Shown here one piece after another: positions 28,652 through 38,347 of a DNA stretch of 64,000 nucleotides (within the stretch, counting starts at the first letter, position 1; every line of letters starts with the position of its first letter). This stretch comes from Cyclobacteriaceae bacterium. GTDB taxonomy: Bacteria; Bacteroidota; Bacteroidia; Cytophagales; Cyclobacteriaceae. The notes beneath the pieces were generated by a model. It was not told the origin of the DNA. It did no database searches and saw only the letters and a list, made by a program, of their open reading frames with translations. The stretch lies in contig JAFIEV010000042.1 in assembly GCA_020832305.1 (NCBI GenBank), forward strand, positions 62,001-126,000, read 5' to 3'. The position numbers were made by a program, and so were the translations under genes.

Positions 28652-30067
28652 CTAATCTTCGGCTATGTTAATGATCACGTTTTCCATATGAAACCCCTCT
28701 ACGCCCTGTAGAAAATTATCATGCTTTACCTGATTGAAGGTGCTGTTGAGTATACGGATGTTTTCTACCGGACGATCTTCATCTCCTTTGATAAATACGG
28801 CATAATCCGATTTTTCACTCGTCATATTCTCTACCACTACATTGCGAATGTTACAATGGTTATCACCTCTTTCGTTGTCGTAAAATAAATCGAAGTGAAT
28901 AGCCGCTTCTTTGACTTGCCCGATGCGGATATTTCGTAAATAAATATTTTCAATGTTTCCTCCACGATTTGAGTTGGACTTAACCCTGAGCGCCCTGTCA
29001 AGTCGCGGGCTGTTCATATCACAATCTTCTGCAAATACATTTCGTACGTCTCCACTGATTTCACTACCCATTACCACACCACCATGTCCGTCTTTCATTT
29101 CACAACCTCTGATTATTATATTTTCACTTGGTACCGACAGACGACGGCCATCGTGATCCCGTCCTGATTTAATGGCTATACAATCATCACCGGTATCAAA
29201 AAAACAGCCCTCAATAAGTACATTTTTGCAGGATTCTGGATTGCAGCCATCGTTGTTTGGGCCGTGGCTGATCACACGTACACTCCGTATGGTTACATTT
29301 TCGCATAAAGTAGGGTGAATCACCCACATAGGCGAATGGATAATGGTGACCCCGCTGATCAGCACATTTCGGCAGCGATAAGGTTGCACAAAGTTAGGTC
29401 GGAGGTAATGCCCTTCACCGAATATCCTATCTTCGACAGGCACATTATCGGCTGCCAGTTGCCGGTGAGCGGATATGGCTTCAGACTGAGACGGCATACT
29501 TTCATCCCAATGTATACCGAGCAACGCATTTTTGCTCCATTTACCTTTCCAGGGCCACCAATGCAAGGGATCGGCCTGACCGTTTAGTATCCCCTTGCCG
29601 GTGATGGCTATGTTTTCCTGCTCGAAGGCATAGACCATTGGTGAATAGTTCATAAGCTCCACCCCTTCAAAGCGGGTAAAGACAAGCGGCAAATAGTCGT
29701 CGGGATTCTGGCTAAACAGCAATTCGGCGCCTTCACTTATGTGCAAATTAACATTGCTCTTCAGGTGAACCGGTCCGGTAAGAAATTTTCCCGGCGGCAC
29801 AAGCACCCTGCCACCACCCGCATCATGACAGGCATCAATGGCTGCGGCAATGGCAGTGGTACTGAGTACTTCTCCCCCTTCAACAGCACCAAAATCGGTA
29901 ATAAGAAAGTCTTTATCGGGAAACACAGGCGCTTGAATTTTTTGCAATATGTCTTCTACCCCGTTCCATGGGTCGTCTATAACTTTTTTTGTACAGGCAC
30001 CCAAAACAATGGCACCCAATAAAATCAGATGCATGCCAGAGAAAGTTGTATATCGAAATGCTTTCAT
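28652..30067 (-). CDS. GH28 polygalacturonase-type hydrolase, lipoprotein
   Basis: A 471-aa exported right-handed beta-helix enzyme with lipobox LGAC (Cys25). The GH28 catalytic signatures are all visible: NNDG at 271-274, GDDC at 293-296 (two catalytic Asp), GHG at 327-329 and RVK at 361-363 (RIK in most members). The family hydrolyses alpha-1,4-galacturonic acid or rhamnogalacturonan linkages in pectin. It is the last gene of the susCD operon, 37 bp after the GH43 gene. Together with GH105 it points to homogalacturonan or rhamnogalacturonan as substrate. Endo or exo action cannot be told from the sequence. Confidence 0.92.
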   Translation of the reverse strand: MKAFRYTTFSGMHLILLGAIVLGACTKKVIDDPWNGVEDILQKIQAPVFPDKDFLITDFGAVEGGEVLSTTAIAAAIDACHDAGGGRVLVPPGKFLTGPVHLKSNVNLHISEGAELLFSQNPDDYLPLVFTRFEGVELMNYSPMVYAFEQENIAITGKGILNGQADPLHWWPWKGKWSKNALLGIHWDESMPSQSEAISAHRQLAADNVPVEDRIFGEGHYLRPNFVQPYRCRNVLISGVTIIHSPMWVIHPTLCENVTIRSVRVISHGPNNDGCNPESCKNVLIEGCFFDTGDDCIAIKSGRDHDGRRLSVPSENIIIRGCEMKDGHGGVVMGSEISGDVRNVFAEDCDMNSPRLDRALRVKSNSNRGGNIENIYLRNIRIGQVKEAAIHFDLFYDNERGDNHCNIRNVVVENMTSEKSDYAVFIKGDEDRPVENIRILNSTFNQVKHDNFLQGVEGFHMENVIINIAED

Positions 30068-30104
30068 AGTTACATTTAATATCGTTTTTTATACTTAAAA
30101 TACT

Positions 30105-31742
30105 TCACTTTACAGGTGAGAACCTAAACCAGTCTACATCTGCGAAACCCGCATCATTGCTTGTGTTTTCGCGTAAAGCAAACAGTCCTACCTTGGCGCC
30201 AATCCATTTTCCTGGTTTTGATGAAAAGGGTTCATCAAGTTGTATATATCGTTTTCCATTTTCTGAATAACTGAATTTACAAATGCCTTCTTTGCCGACT
30301 TCTACCCTGAGATGCAAGGAAAAATCCTTGAGTCTGGTCAGGAATATTTCTTTCTCTTTTCCCTGGTTTTCAGCATCATTACAAATATTATATGACAGGT
30401 ATAAGCCGTCTTCTTTTTTTACGATGGCGAGGTAGGCATAATCAAGCCCCATGACAATCAGGCCTACCCTTTCTCCGGTCAGCCGCTCATTGGGTGTAAA
30501 CTGTAGACGTGTATCTACCCTGAAAGTTTCTGCAGGGAATTTCTGTAAGAGAAGGTTAGGAACAGCCCAGAGGTTTTCTGACCCGGCAGGCCGTTGCTCT
30601 GTAAACAATCTAAGCTGCTTTTTGCCGGGATGAATGAATGCCCAGGTGGCTTTGGGATTGCCATGCCATTGCCATTGCAATCCCAATTGGTGAGCTTCAA
30701 AATCATCTGAATCTGGCGGCGTCATAATCGGGCTGACCTTATTGACACCTGGTTTTTTATGACGAGGAACCGGTTGGCCTGTTCCCGCATTTTTGAGGTC
30801 TTCACCAATCACCGGCCAGTCATTTTTCCAAATCATGGGCTGTAAATGCACTATGCGGCCATATGGGCCCTTATCCTGAAAATGCACGAACCAGTTTTCA
30901 CCATTGTCGAGTTCTACCCAACCTCCCTGGTGCGGGCCGTTGATTTCGGTATTTCCGCGTGCCAATACTATGCGCTCTTCATAAGGTCCGTAGGGATGCC
31001 TGGCACGCATGGCCAGCTGCCAGCCATGTGTTACGCCTCCTGCGGGTGCAAAAATGTAGTAATAACCATTCCGTTTGTAAAACTTACTTCCCTCTACAGT
31101 AGGATGCGCATCGTGCCCGTCAAAGACCAGTTTGCCCGCTCCCGTTATCCGGGTACCTTCAAAATTCATAGGTTTTACGACTAAAATGCTTTTTATCCCT
31201 GCCCGGCTTCCTGCATAGGCGTGAACGATATAAGCATTTCCATCGTCATCCCAAAGCGGACAAGGATCAATAAGCCCTTTACCACCCTCCACCAATATGG
31301 GTTTTTCCCATGGACCTTCAGGTGTTGAGGATTTTACCATATATATGCCAAAGTCGGGATCACCCCAATAGATGTAAAATTCATTATTATGGTATCGCAA
31401 GGCCGGTGCCCAGACGCCATTGCCATGCTGCGGTTTTGAAAAATGCTCCTCCGGGATTTGGGTATGCAGTGCATAAGCGATCAGTCGCCAGTTTACCAGG
31501 TCTGTACTATGCAGAATTGGCAAACCGGGAATGGCATTAAAAGATGATGCCGTCATATAAAAATCATCCCCTACCCGGCAGATATCCGGATCTGAATAAT
31601 CGGCATGAATGATCGGATTGCGATAAGTGCCGTCAGATAAATCCGAAAGCCATACACTTGATAGCGGCTGAGCCCACAGCGCCTGATTGTAGGATAAAGC
31701 CAAAATAAAAAATACCGCAATTCTTCTATTGAGAAATGTCAT
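30105..31742 (-). CDS. GH43 family beta-xylosidase/arabinofuranosidase-like enzyme
   Basis: A 545-aa exported enzyme with a signal peptide ending near LWAQ (residue 25). The five-bladed propeller covers about residues 38-330: NPIIHADYSDPD supplies the general base Asp51, GLIDPCPLWDDDG the pKa modulator Asp159, and HPTVEGSKFYK the general acid Glu217. The C-terminal 200 residues form a beta-sandwich like the xylosidase C-terminal domain. GH43 enzymes remove arabinose, xylose or galactose from plant polysaccharides. In this locus arabinan or galactan side chains of pectin are likely targets (inference). It sits between the GH105 and GH28 genes, all on the minus strand. Confidence 0.9.
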   Translation of the reverse strand: MTFLNRRIAVFFILALSYNQALWAQPLSSVWLSDLSDGTYRNPIIHADYSDPDICRVGDDFYMTASSFNAIPGLPILHSTDLVNWRLIAYALHTQIPEEHFSKPQHGNGVWAPALRYHNNEFYIYWGDPDFGIYMVKSSTPEGPWEKPILVEGGKGLIDPCPLWDDDGNAYIVHAYAGSRAGIKSILVVKPMNFEGTRITGAGKLVFDGHDAHPTVEGSKFYKRNGYYYIFAPAGGVTHGWQLAMRARHPYGPYEERIVLARGNTEINGPHQGGWVELDNGENWFVHFQDKGPYGRIVHLQPMIWKNDWPVIGEDLKNAGTGQPVPRHKKPGVNKVSPIMTPPDSDDFEAHQLGLQWQWHGNPKATWAFIHPGKKQLRLFTEQRPAGSENLWAVPNLLLQKFPAETFRVDTRLQFTPNERLTGERVGLIVMGLDYAYLAIVKKEDGLYLSYNICNDAENQGKEKEIFLTRLKDFSLHLRVEVGKEGICKFSYSENGKRYIQLDEPFSSKPGKWIGAKVGLFALRENTSNDAGFADVDWFRFSPVK

Positions 31743-31913
31743 AATGTGTTTAGTTTAGTCTGAAAAGGAAAATTTTAAAAAGACCTGCTTTTACCTCCTT
31801 AGAATTCTGAAAAATGCAACCCGGCTAATACATACCATATTTAGTTAATTCTGTTATAGGCAAGAATTATCAGGTTTGCACTATGTGATGCACCGGATTA
31901 AAAATCAAAACTG

Positions 31914-33134
31914 CTATTTTGCCTTATCGGCAATCTTCTCATACCATAATGAGGCCAGTATAAAGGGCCCTACACCTTTAGGATCGTTGTCGCGGATGAT
32001 TTCATTGATATAATATTCATAGGAGCCATCGCGGTATGGATTTCCACCCAACCCTGCTACGCCGCAAACCCTGGTGAGGCTAATGCCACCGTCATCGTCC
32101 TCGCGAATAAATTCTTCGAGTATACCCCTATAAGCTTTAAGTCCTGCCTCATGGTGATTTTCTGTGAGATAGCCCATGCTATAGCCTTTCAAAAGAAAAT
32201 ATGTCAACATTGCTGAAACCGATGCCTCCAGGTAGTTGCCTTCTCTGTCGCCCTGGTCGATAACCTGATACCAAACGCCCGTTTCATGTTGATAGCGCAT
32301 TACGCCATCTGCAATTTTACTGGCAATGGAAATGAGCAAATCTCTGTCTTTATGATTTTTTGGAATAAAATCGAGGGCATCGACCACCGCCATACTAAAC
32401 CATCCTATGCTTCTTCCCCAGAAATTTTTGGAAAGGCCGCTAAGCGGATCAGCCCATCTTTGCTCCCGGCTTTCATCCCATGCATGATGGTACAAGCCAC
32501 TTTCACTGCCATAGGCATGCTTGTCTATGAGATAAAATTGATTAATTACATCATCAAAGAGGGTGGGTTCATCAAACTCCGAAGCGTATTGTGCCAGAAA
32601 CGGAGAGCCCATATATAAACCATCGAGCCACATTTGATGCGGGTACACTTTTTTATGCCAAAAACCGCCTTCAGAGGTTCTGGGGTGCTCACGCATCTGA
32701 TCTCTCAATTGCTCAAGGGCCAGTTTATACCGCTGATCACCGGTAATTTTATACAATTCGATAAGAAATTTACCACCATTTACCCTGTCGATGTTGTAAT
32801 CGGATTGTTTATAGGTAAGTATTTCGCCTTCTTCATTGATCATGAAACGGGCAAAATTAAGCACATAGTCCAAAAATCGCTGCTCACCGGAGGACTGATA
32901 GAGTTTGAGCATTGAAAGCATAACCAGACCATGAGTATACTCCCATTTGGGTTTTGGATTGAAATCGAGGGTCCATCCTTCAGGATTTCTGCGAATTTCA
33001 GAATCGGCCATCCATTTTGAATACAAGATCTCAGGTTCCCCTGAGTTTGAATTGTTGCCGGATGGTGCATTGCATGAAAGCAACAGAAAAAAGCCAGCCA
33101 GAAAAAATACCAGGCTTATTATATTTTTTTTCAT
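31914..33134 (-). CDS. GH105 unsaturated rhamnogalacturonyl/glucuronyl hydrolase, lipoprotein
   Basis: A 406-aa lipoprotein (LLLSC, Cys21) with an alpha/alpha barrel. The GH105 signature HKKVYPHQMWLDGLYMGSPF is at about 160-179 with the catalytic Asp171, and GGFWH precedes it. These enzymes hydrate and release the 4,5-unsaturated uronic acid left at the end of an oligosaccharide by a polysaccharide lyase, so a lyase acting earlier is expected, though none lies in this operon. It is the first gene after susD and is separated from it by a hairpin. Confidence 0.9.
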   Translation of the reverse strand: MKKNIISLVFFLAGFFLLLSCNAPSGNNSNSGEPEILYSKWMADSEIRRNPEGWTLDFNPKPKWEYTHGLVMLSMLKLYQSSGEQRFLDYVLNFARFMINEEGEILTYKQSDYNIDRVNGGKFLIELYKITGDQRYKLALEQLRDQMREHPRTSEGGFWHKKVYPHQMWLDGLYMGSPFLAQYASEFDEPTLFDDVINQFYLIDKHAYGSESGLYHHAWDESREQRWADPLSGLSKNFWGRSIGWFSMAVVDALDFIPKNHKDRDLLISIASKIADGVMRYQHETGVWYQVIDQGDREGNYLEASVSAMLTYFLLKGYSMGYLTENHHEAGLKAYRGILEEFIREDDDGGISLTRVCGVAGLGGNPYRDGSYEYYINEIIRDNDPKGVGPFILASLWYEKIADKAK

Positions 33135-33149
33135 TGTTGACAGATTTTA

Positions 33150-33181
33150 AATGTCGCTGCATCTGATGATACAGCGACATT
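33150..33181 (-). terminator. Hairpin between susD and GH105, possible attenuator
   Basis: AATGTCGCTG at 33150-33159 pairs with CAGCGACATT at 33172-33181. On the minus strand the stem is followed by TAAAATCTG, a poor U-tract. Such a structure after susD can set the ratio of SusCD to enzymes by partial termination or by protecting the upstream mRNA. Confidence 0.5.
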
Positions 33182-33192
33182 CATTGAGAGGC

Positions 33193-34875
33193 TTACAAAT
33201 AACCGTCGTTTTGTGTAAATTCATTTTTATTGGTTACCGCATCAAGCTGCGCCTGAGGTATGGGTCTCAGCATATGGAAAGGCTGAATATTGGGAGCGGC
33301 ATCCGGATTGTGTGCCCGTACGCGACTCACAAGTTTATCGGTCCTTTTCAAATCAAACCAACGGATTTGTTCCCCGGCAAATTCTCTGGCCCTTTCATCA
33401 AGAATCATATCAATATCCAATTGATTGGCAGTGATTTCCATCTGGGTTTCGAAGCCTGGATTTGCAGCCCTGCGCCTAACCGCATTGAAATAATTTACGG
33501 CTTCCTGTGTATTGTTTTGATACATTTCTGCTTCAGCCACAGTCAGGTACATTTCAGCCAAACGGATCACAAAGGCATCCCTTCTACCCTGTTGTTGCCC
33601 AACGGTATTTCTGGCAGGATCGAGGAATTTTTTGAGTGAAAGATAGCGGTCTCTTACCCTGGGCTCGTTATTTGGTCCATAAGTACGACTTCGGTCAATA
33701 ACTGTGTAGGGAGATGCGTCTTTTACATTATTGGGGATAAAATATTTTGATGCATATATGGCAGTATCGCCTTGAGCAAAGGTAACAGACTTAGTGGTAC
33801 CATCAGTAAGGGGCAGATTAAAAGTACCTGGCCTGTTACTGTACCATACGGTCTCAAATGTAGCATGGTATCTGCTGTCGATGTTTTCATCATACAAGTC
33901 GAGCAGAAAGGCTGTTGGCATAAAGCGGGCAAAAGGCCTTCCATAGCGAATATCCCTGAGCATGCCCGGAAGCTGATCATAGGTCATGAGGAAAAACAGG
34001 TGGCTGTTATTGCCTCCATCTCTGAGCAGAATGTTTGTATTTTCGGGACCTTCCAATTCGCGGTTCAGGATAAGATCAGCTGTAAAATTTACCAGCCATA
34101 CTATTTCAGGATTTCTGATGTTGTTGATATTCCACAGATCGGCATATTTTGGAACCAGTGAATAATTGTAATTATTGATTACATTTTTCGCAAGTCTTGA
34201 AGCCTCGGCATAATTTTTACGTGTGAGGTGCATTCTTGCTGCAAAGGCTTCAGCTGAGGGTTTAATAACCCTGCCATAATCGCTGGAAGTTGTCGGCAAA
34301 TTGTCTATCGCAAACTGCAGATCTTCAAATATCTGCTGATAAAAACGTTCTACCGGAGTACGGTTGGCCGTAGTCTGTACGGTACTTACTTCTTCGAGAG
34401 AAAAGTGTACACCTCCCCAGGTTTCTACGATATGCCATAAATAAAAGGCTCTGAGAAATCGCGTTTCAGCCAGCCTTACGTTCTTCATAGAAGTAGATAA
34501 AGGAGAATCAGGAATCCTTCGTACAGCTGCATTAGTGGTATTTAAAGCCGAATACAGCCTGGTCCAATAAAAATTGATGGGATTATTGGCGCCTGACAAG
34601 TCAGAATTGTATAGTGCAACCGGCGGGTTTTCCATACCATTACCACGGGTAAAGATATCGGTACCTGTCTCAGTAAGTGCAATACCATTTTCCTTACCAT
34701 ACCAAAATCGCATGGGTGTGTAGCATGAATTAACCAGCGCCTCAATCCCCTCGAGGGTAGCGTAATAGCCATCGGCTGTCAATCCGGTTTTATTGTCTTC
34801 ACTCAGAAAATCTTCACATGCGCTTACGCTGATCAGAAGGCTGAATAACAGGAGGATATATGATAATTTTTTCAT
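33193..34875 (-). CDS. susD: SusD/RagB-like outer-membrane glycan-binding lipoprotein
   Basis: A 560-aa lipoprotein (lipobox SVSAC, Cys20). It has the N-terminal SusD-like helical region, with AETRFLRAFYLWHIVETWGG typical of the family, TPR-like helices, and the C-terminal RagB/SusD domain (AEAEMYQNNTQEAVNYFNAVRRRA, DERAREFAGEQIRWFDLKR). SusD-like proteins form the lid of the SusC channel and bind oligosaccharides at the cell surface. The gene follows susC after 28 bp. Length and layout are normal. The symbol marks family membership only; the ligand is inferred to be pectic from the downstream enzymes. Confidence 0.93.
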   Translation of the reverse strand: MKKLSYILLLFSLLISVSACEDFLSEDNKTGLTADGYYATLEGIEALVNSCYTPMRFWYGKENGIALTETGTDIFTRGNGMENPPVALYNSDLSGANNPINFYWTRLYSALNTTNAAVRRIPDSPLSTSMKNVRLAETRFLRAFYLWHIVETWGGVHFSLEEVSTVQTTANRTPVERFYQQIFEDLQFAIDNLPTTSSDYGRVIKPSAEAFAARMHLTRKNYAEASRLAKNVINNYNYSLVPKYADLWNINNIRNPEIVWLVNFTADLILNRELEGPENTNILLRDGGNNSHLFFLMTYDQLPGMLRDIRYGRPFARFMPTAFLLDLYDENIDSRYHATFETVWYSNRPGTFNLPLTDGTTKSVTFAQGDTAIYASKYFIPNNVKDASPYTVIDRSRTYGPNNEPRVRDRYLSLKKFLDPARNTVGQQQGRRDAFVIRLAEMYLTVAEAEMYQNNTQEAVNYFNAVRRRAANPGFETQMEITANQLDIDMILDERAREFAGEQIRWFDLKRTDKLVSRVRAHNPDAAPNIQPFHMLRPIPQAQLDAVTNKNEFTQNDGYL

Positions 34876-34903
34876 TGTATTTTCATTTAGGATTTAATGG
34901 AAA

Positions 34904-37900
34904 TTACAGATCGATGTTGACACCAAATACAAATTGCCTTGTCATGGGAAAACTGAGGTTTCCGCCTCTTTCAGGGTCATATGGGCCCATGTGGCTCCAC
35001 ACAAAATAATTCTTTGCTGTGGTGTAAATTCTGACGCGGTTAAGCGACATGCGATCGGTAACGGCTGTTGGAATATTGTATCCCAGGGTAATATCCCGAA
35101 CTTTCAGGAATGAACCATCTACATATTGCAAAGTAGAATAGTACCGGGTACTTGCACGGCTGGTGCCGGCGTTGGGCCTTGGATAAGCATTGGTTGGGTT
35201 TTCGGGTGTCCAGTAATCGACCATTGGTCCGTTTTCCAAACCGTCGATTTTAAAGGATCCTGCGGCTTCACTGATGATGGTTTGACCAACCCTTGCAAAA
35301 AGGAAGAAGGTAAGATCCCAGTTTTTATAGCTCAGTCTGTTGTTGACTCCCAGGTTAAATCTGGGCACATTACTACCGAGAATGGTTCGGTCTTCCGGTG
35401 TAATAACGCCATTTCCATCCTGATCCCTCACCCTGATTTCACCTACCAGTTGCTGATTTTCTGCCGCCAGGCTTTCTTCGCCCAATTGCCAGATTCCTAT
35501 TTTTTCATAATCATAGTAAGATACTATGGGATGGCCCACAAACCAATTGTTGGCCAGATCGCGATCGCCGGTTACCAATTCAACAATTTCTTCCCTGTTG
35601 GCGCCAAAGGTAAAATCTGTAGTCCAGCGCAGCCCCTGCGGACGATCGGTATTTATGGTTGATACCAATACCTCAATACCCCGGTTTCTGGTTCTGCCTA
35701 CATTGTCCCATGATGATGCAAATCCAGAGGTGGTTGGCAATGCTCTTTGCATTAGCAGATCACGTGTATCTTGTTGATAGATATCGATGGCACCCGTTAT
35801 TCTATTGTTCATTAATCCGAAATCAATCCCAAAGTTGGTGGTACCGGTGGTTTCCCAACTGAGATCAGAGGCCGCAATCAGAGATGGATAAAATCCAAAA
35901 GCACCCATTTCGGCTGCACCGCGATCAAAAGCGTATGTACTTTTTGAAAGCCCGCCGAGTGTCTGATAAGGTGATACAGCACTATTACCTGATACCCCAT
36001 AGCTCAACCTGAATTTCAGTTCTGTCAAGGCATCTACACCACGGAGAAAATCTTCTTCCTTAGCTATCCATGATACAGCGGCTGATGGGAAGAATCCCCA
36101 TTTATTACCTGGTGCCAAAACCGAGGAACCATCTGCACGCAATACCCCTGTAAACAAATACTTGTTGTTAAACTTATAATTGAATCGGGTAAAAACAGAT
36201 GCAATTGATGTCTGAATCAATTCACTACCTAAACGGAACCCATCCTGAGTAGCTCCCATATTGTGAAATAACATAGTAGGAGAAAGAACGTCTCTGCCTT
36301 CAAGAAAACTATCTTCCCTATTGGTCGCCCAGATACTGGAACCAACAAGCACCTGAAAATCATGCTTGTCAAGGCTTTTGGTATAATTCATAAAGTTTTC
36401 CCAGGTTGTCCTTGAAAACATACTATGATTAATCCGCGCAAGACTTTGACCCTGTGGGCCTACTTCTATTGTGTTTGTTGCAGCAAAAAGTCCCCTTCTT
36501 GATGTAGTATTATCAACACCAAGTCGGGAGGTAAAGGTAAGGCCCTGTAATATGGTCCAATCCAGACTTATATTGCCAAAAAACCTTCTATTCATTTCAT
36601 TATCTACAAAATTGCCGGGTATTTCATCATTCAACGGATTCAAAGTAGATGCATCACCAACCGGGAAGGTAAGTACATTACCTTCTTCATCAAAGGCGGG
36701 TCCCAGCGGGCTCATTTTATTGGCCTGGTTTAAGGGGTCTCTTCTGCGATCGTGGTCGCGTATGGTATACATCAAATTGGTCGACAATTTAATGTTGTCA
36801 GTAAGTTTATAATCTACTGTAAATCTTCCACTGTAGCGATCGAGTTCATCATTGCGCATTAAGCCCTTTTCATTGAAATACTCCAGTGAAAAGTAGTAAG
36901 ATACACGGTTTGCGCCTCCGGAAATACCTATTTGATGGTTTTGCTGACTGCCCGTGCTCAAAAGTTGCTGCGCCCAGTCGGTGTATATTCCATTGCGGAA
37001 ATTTTCCAATTGAGTAGGGTTAAATATATTAGCATCATCTGCAGGGCTGTTCCATTCACCTACGGTTCTGCGTGCTTCACGTCGCAAATCCACCCACTCC
37101 GGGCCGTCCATAATATGGGCGTAACCGCCGAGGGTTTGCACTCCATAATAGCTGTTTAGTGAGATTTTGGCTTTTCCTTCAGCCCCTTTTTTGGTCGTAA
37201 TTAAAATTACACCGTTGGCTCCCAAAGTACCATAAATAGCCGTGGAGGCCGCATCTTTCAATACTTCAATAGAGGCTATATCATTGGGGTTTACATCCAT
37301 CGTTGATCCATAGATTATACCATCCACCAGAATCAGTGGCTGGTTTCCTGCATTCAGCGAACGATTGCCACGAATGGTAAAATTAAGCCCTGCTCCTGCC
37401 TGACCACTGGATTTGGTTAGATCCAAACCCGGTACTTTACCTTGCATTACTTCCAGTGCATTGGTAACAGGTATGGCCGTAAGGTCTTCATCACGAATAG
37501 AAACCACAGAACCGGTAAGGTCTGATTTTTTAACCGTTCCATAACCGATTACCACTATTTCTTCCAGGGAAGTTACATCCATGGCCAACTCCACATTGAT
37601 GGAAGTGCGGTTACCCACTCTAATTTCTTCTGTAAGATAACCTACTGAACTGAAAACGAGAATCGTTTCAGGGCCGGGTACATCGATGATGTAATTACCA
37701 TTGATATCCGTTACTGAACCCAGGGTGGTTCCTTTCACAACAACGTTAACCCCTGGCAATCCATCCGGACTGTCGGAAGCGCTAACTTTACCGGTAATGG
37801 AGGTAGTTTGTAAGACGACTTCCACCTCCTTCTCAGTTCGTCTTCTATCGGCAATTTTTACACTTATGGTATTATTTATCTGTCTGAAGGATAAATCACA

Positions 37901-38215
37901 TTGGGCTGCAATTTCAAGCAAAACTTCATTTACCGATGCAGGATTTGCATGTAAACTCACTTTCTTATTCAGCATGCGGGCTGCATCCTGAAAATAGGAA
38001 AATTTATAATCTGTATTCTTTTCGATGGTTTCAAAAACTTCTTTGAGCCTTGTCTCCTCGACATCAAGGATAATCGATACGTCCTTGACGGATTTCACTT
38101 CCTGAGCTTCGAGATTAGACGCTAATAGCATCCCCGTCAGAAGCCCTTGTAAAAAAATTCCATAAATTGCATACTTTGACATCATTGCAATTTGTCGTAA
38201 AAAACTGTTTTTCAT
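34904..38215 (-). CDS. susC: SusC/RagA-like TonB-dependent transporter with N-terminal signalling domain
   Basis: A 1103-aa outer-membrane transporter. After the signal peptide (to about residue 37) comes an STN secretin/TonB short domain (about 45-105), which in FecA-type systems contacts an anti-sigma factor. A CarboxypepD-like domain follows (about 138-215, ITGKVSASDSPDGLPGVNV). Next is the plug, beginning near VIGYGTVKKSDLTGSV with the IRGNRSLNAGNQPLILVDG block, then a 22-strand barrel ending in FVFGVNIDL. It imports oligosaccharides with SusD using TonB energy. The STN domain and the upstream fecR gene predict regulation by an extracytoplasmic-function sigma factor, which is not encoded nearby. 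A predicted antisense RNA starts over its start codon. Confidence 0.93.
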   Translation of the reverse strand: MKNSFLRQIAMMSKYAIYGIFLQGLLTGMLLASNLEAQEVKSVKDVSIILDVEETRLKEVFETIEKNTDYKFSYFQDAARMLNKKVSLHANPASVNEVLLEIAAQCDLSFRQINNTISVKIADRRRTEKEVEVVLQTTSITGKVSASDSPDGLPGVNVVVKGTTLGSVTDINGNYIIDVPGPETILVFSSVGYLTEEIRVGNRTSINVELAMDVTSLEEIVVIGYGTVKKSDLTGSVVSIRDEDLTAIPVTNALEVMQGKVPGLDLTKSSGQAGAGLNFTIRGNRSLNAGNQPLILVDGIIYGSTMDVNPNDIASIEVLKDAASTAIYGTLGANGVILITTKKGAEGKAKISLNSYYGVQTLGGYAHIMDGPEWVDLRREARRTVGEWNSPADDANIFNPTQLENFRNGIYTDWAQQLLSTGSQQNHQIGISGGANRVSYYFSLEYFNEKGLMRNDELDRYSGRFTVDYKLTDNIKLSTNLMYTIRDHDRRRDPLNQANKMSPLGPAFDEEGNVLTFPVGDASTLNPLNDEIPGNFVDNEMNRRFFGNISLDWTILQGLTFTSRLGVDNTTSRRGLFAATNTIEVGPQGQSLARINHSMFSRTTWENFMNYTKSLDKHDFQVLVGSSIWATNREDSFLEGRDVLSPTMLFHNMGATQDGFRLGSELIQTSIASVFTRFNYKFNNKYLFTGVLRADGSSVLAPGNKWGFFPSAAVSWIAKEEDFLRGVDALTELKFRLSYGVSGNSAVSPYQTLGGLSKSTYAFDRGAAEMGAFGFYPSLIAASDLSWETTGTTNFGIDFGLMNNRITGAIDIYQQDTRDLLMQRALPTTSGFASSWDNVGRTRNRGIEVLVSTINTDRPQGLRWTTDFTFGANREEIVELVTGDRDLANNWFVGHPIVSYYDYEKIGIWQLGEESLAAENQQLVGEIRVRDQDGNGVITPEDRTILGSNVPRFNLGVNNRLSYKNWDLTFFLFARVGQTIISEAAGSFKIDGLENGPMVDYWTPENPTNAYPRPNAGTSRASTRYYSTLQYVDGSFLKVRDITLGYNIPTAVTDRMSLNRVRIYTTAKNYFVWSHMGPYDPERGGNLSFPMTRQFVFGVNIDL

Positions 38216-38222
38216 AAATTTG
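38191..38222 (+). promoter_or_regulatory. Perfect Bacteroidota promoter on the strand opposite susC
   Basis: TTTG at 38191-38194, a 20-nt spacer, then TAAATTTG at 38215-38222. Both elements match the Bacteroidota consensus (TTTG, 17-23 nt, TAnnTTTG) exactly. It overlaps the susC start codon (38213-38215) and points away from susC toward fecR. Transcription would begin near 38229. Confidence 0.6.
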
Positions 38223-38228
38223 TTACGT

Positions 38229-38347
38229 TAGAGTATAAAACATGTACTTGTATGGCTCGCGGTGCTACAGTCCCCACTGATACCAAAAGCCATTTCATGA
38301 TCTTTAACGAGTCGGCGGCTCATCCAAAATCGCCGGCTCTTTTTTTA
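38229..38347 (+). ncRNA. Predicted antisense RNA to the susC leader (DonS-like arrangement)
   Basis: The only features in this stretch are a perfect promoter before it and an intrinsic terminator at its end, giving a transcript of about 119 nt with no open frame worth noting. It is antisense to nearly the whole fecR-susC intergenic region, which must contain the susC leader. Antisense RNAs of this kind (DonS in Bacteroides fragilis) repress susC-type genes in loci with anti-sigma regulators. The resemblance is positional; no sequence comparison was possible. Both ends are predicted, not mapped. Confidence 0.5.
38309..38346 (+). terminator. Intrinsic terminator on the plus strand between susC and fecR
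   Basis: GAGTCGGCG at 38309-38317 pairs with CGCCGGCTC at 38331-38339 (one G-T pair), followed by TTTTTTT. On the minus strand the same hairpin has no U-tract, so it serves a plus-strand transcript, although the only annotated genes here are on the minus strand. Confidence 0.75.

Noticed and set aside
33151-33639. Plus-strand open frame of 162 codons opposite susD
   Set aside because: It overlaps the hairpin and the susD C-terminus and reads as a composition artefact of the real gene.
35126-35662. Plus-strand open frame of 178 codons opposite susC
   Set aside because: It lies wholly inside the confidently assigned susC gene on the other strand and has no recognisable domain, so it is a shadow frame.
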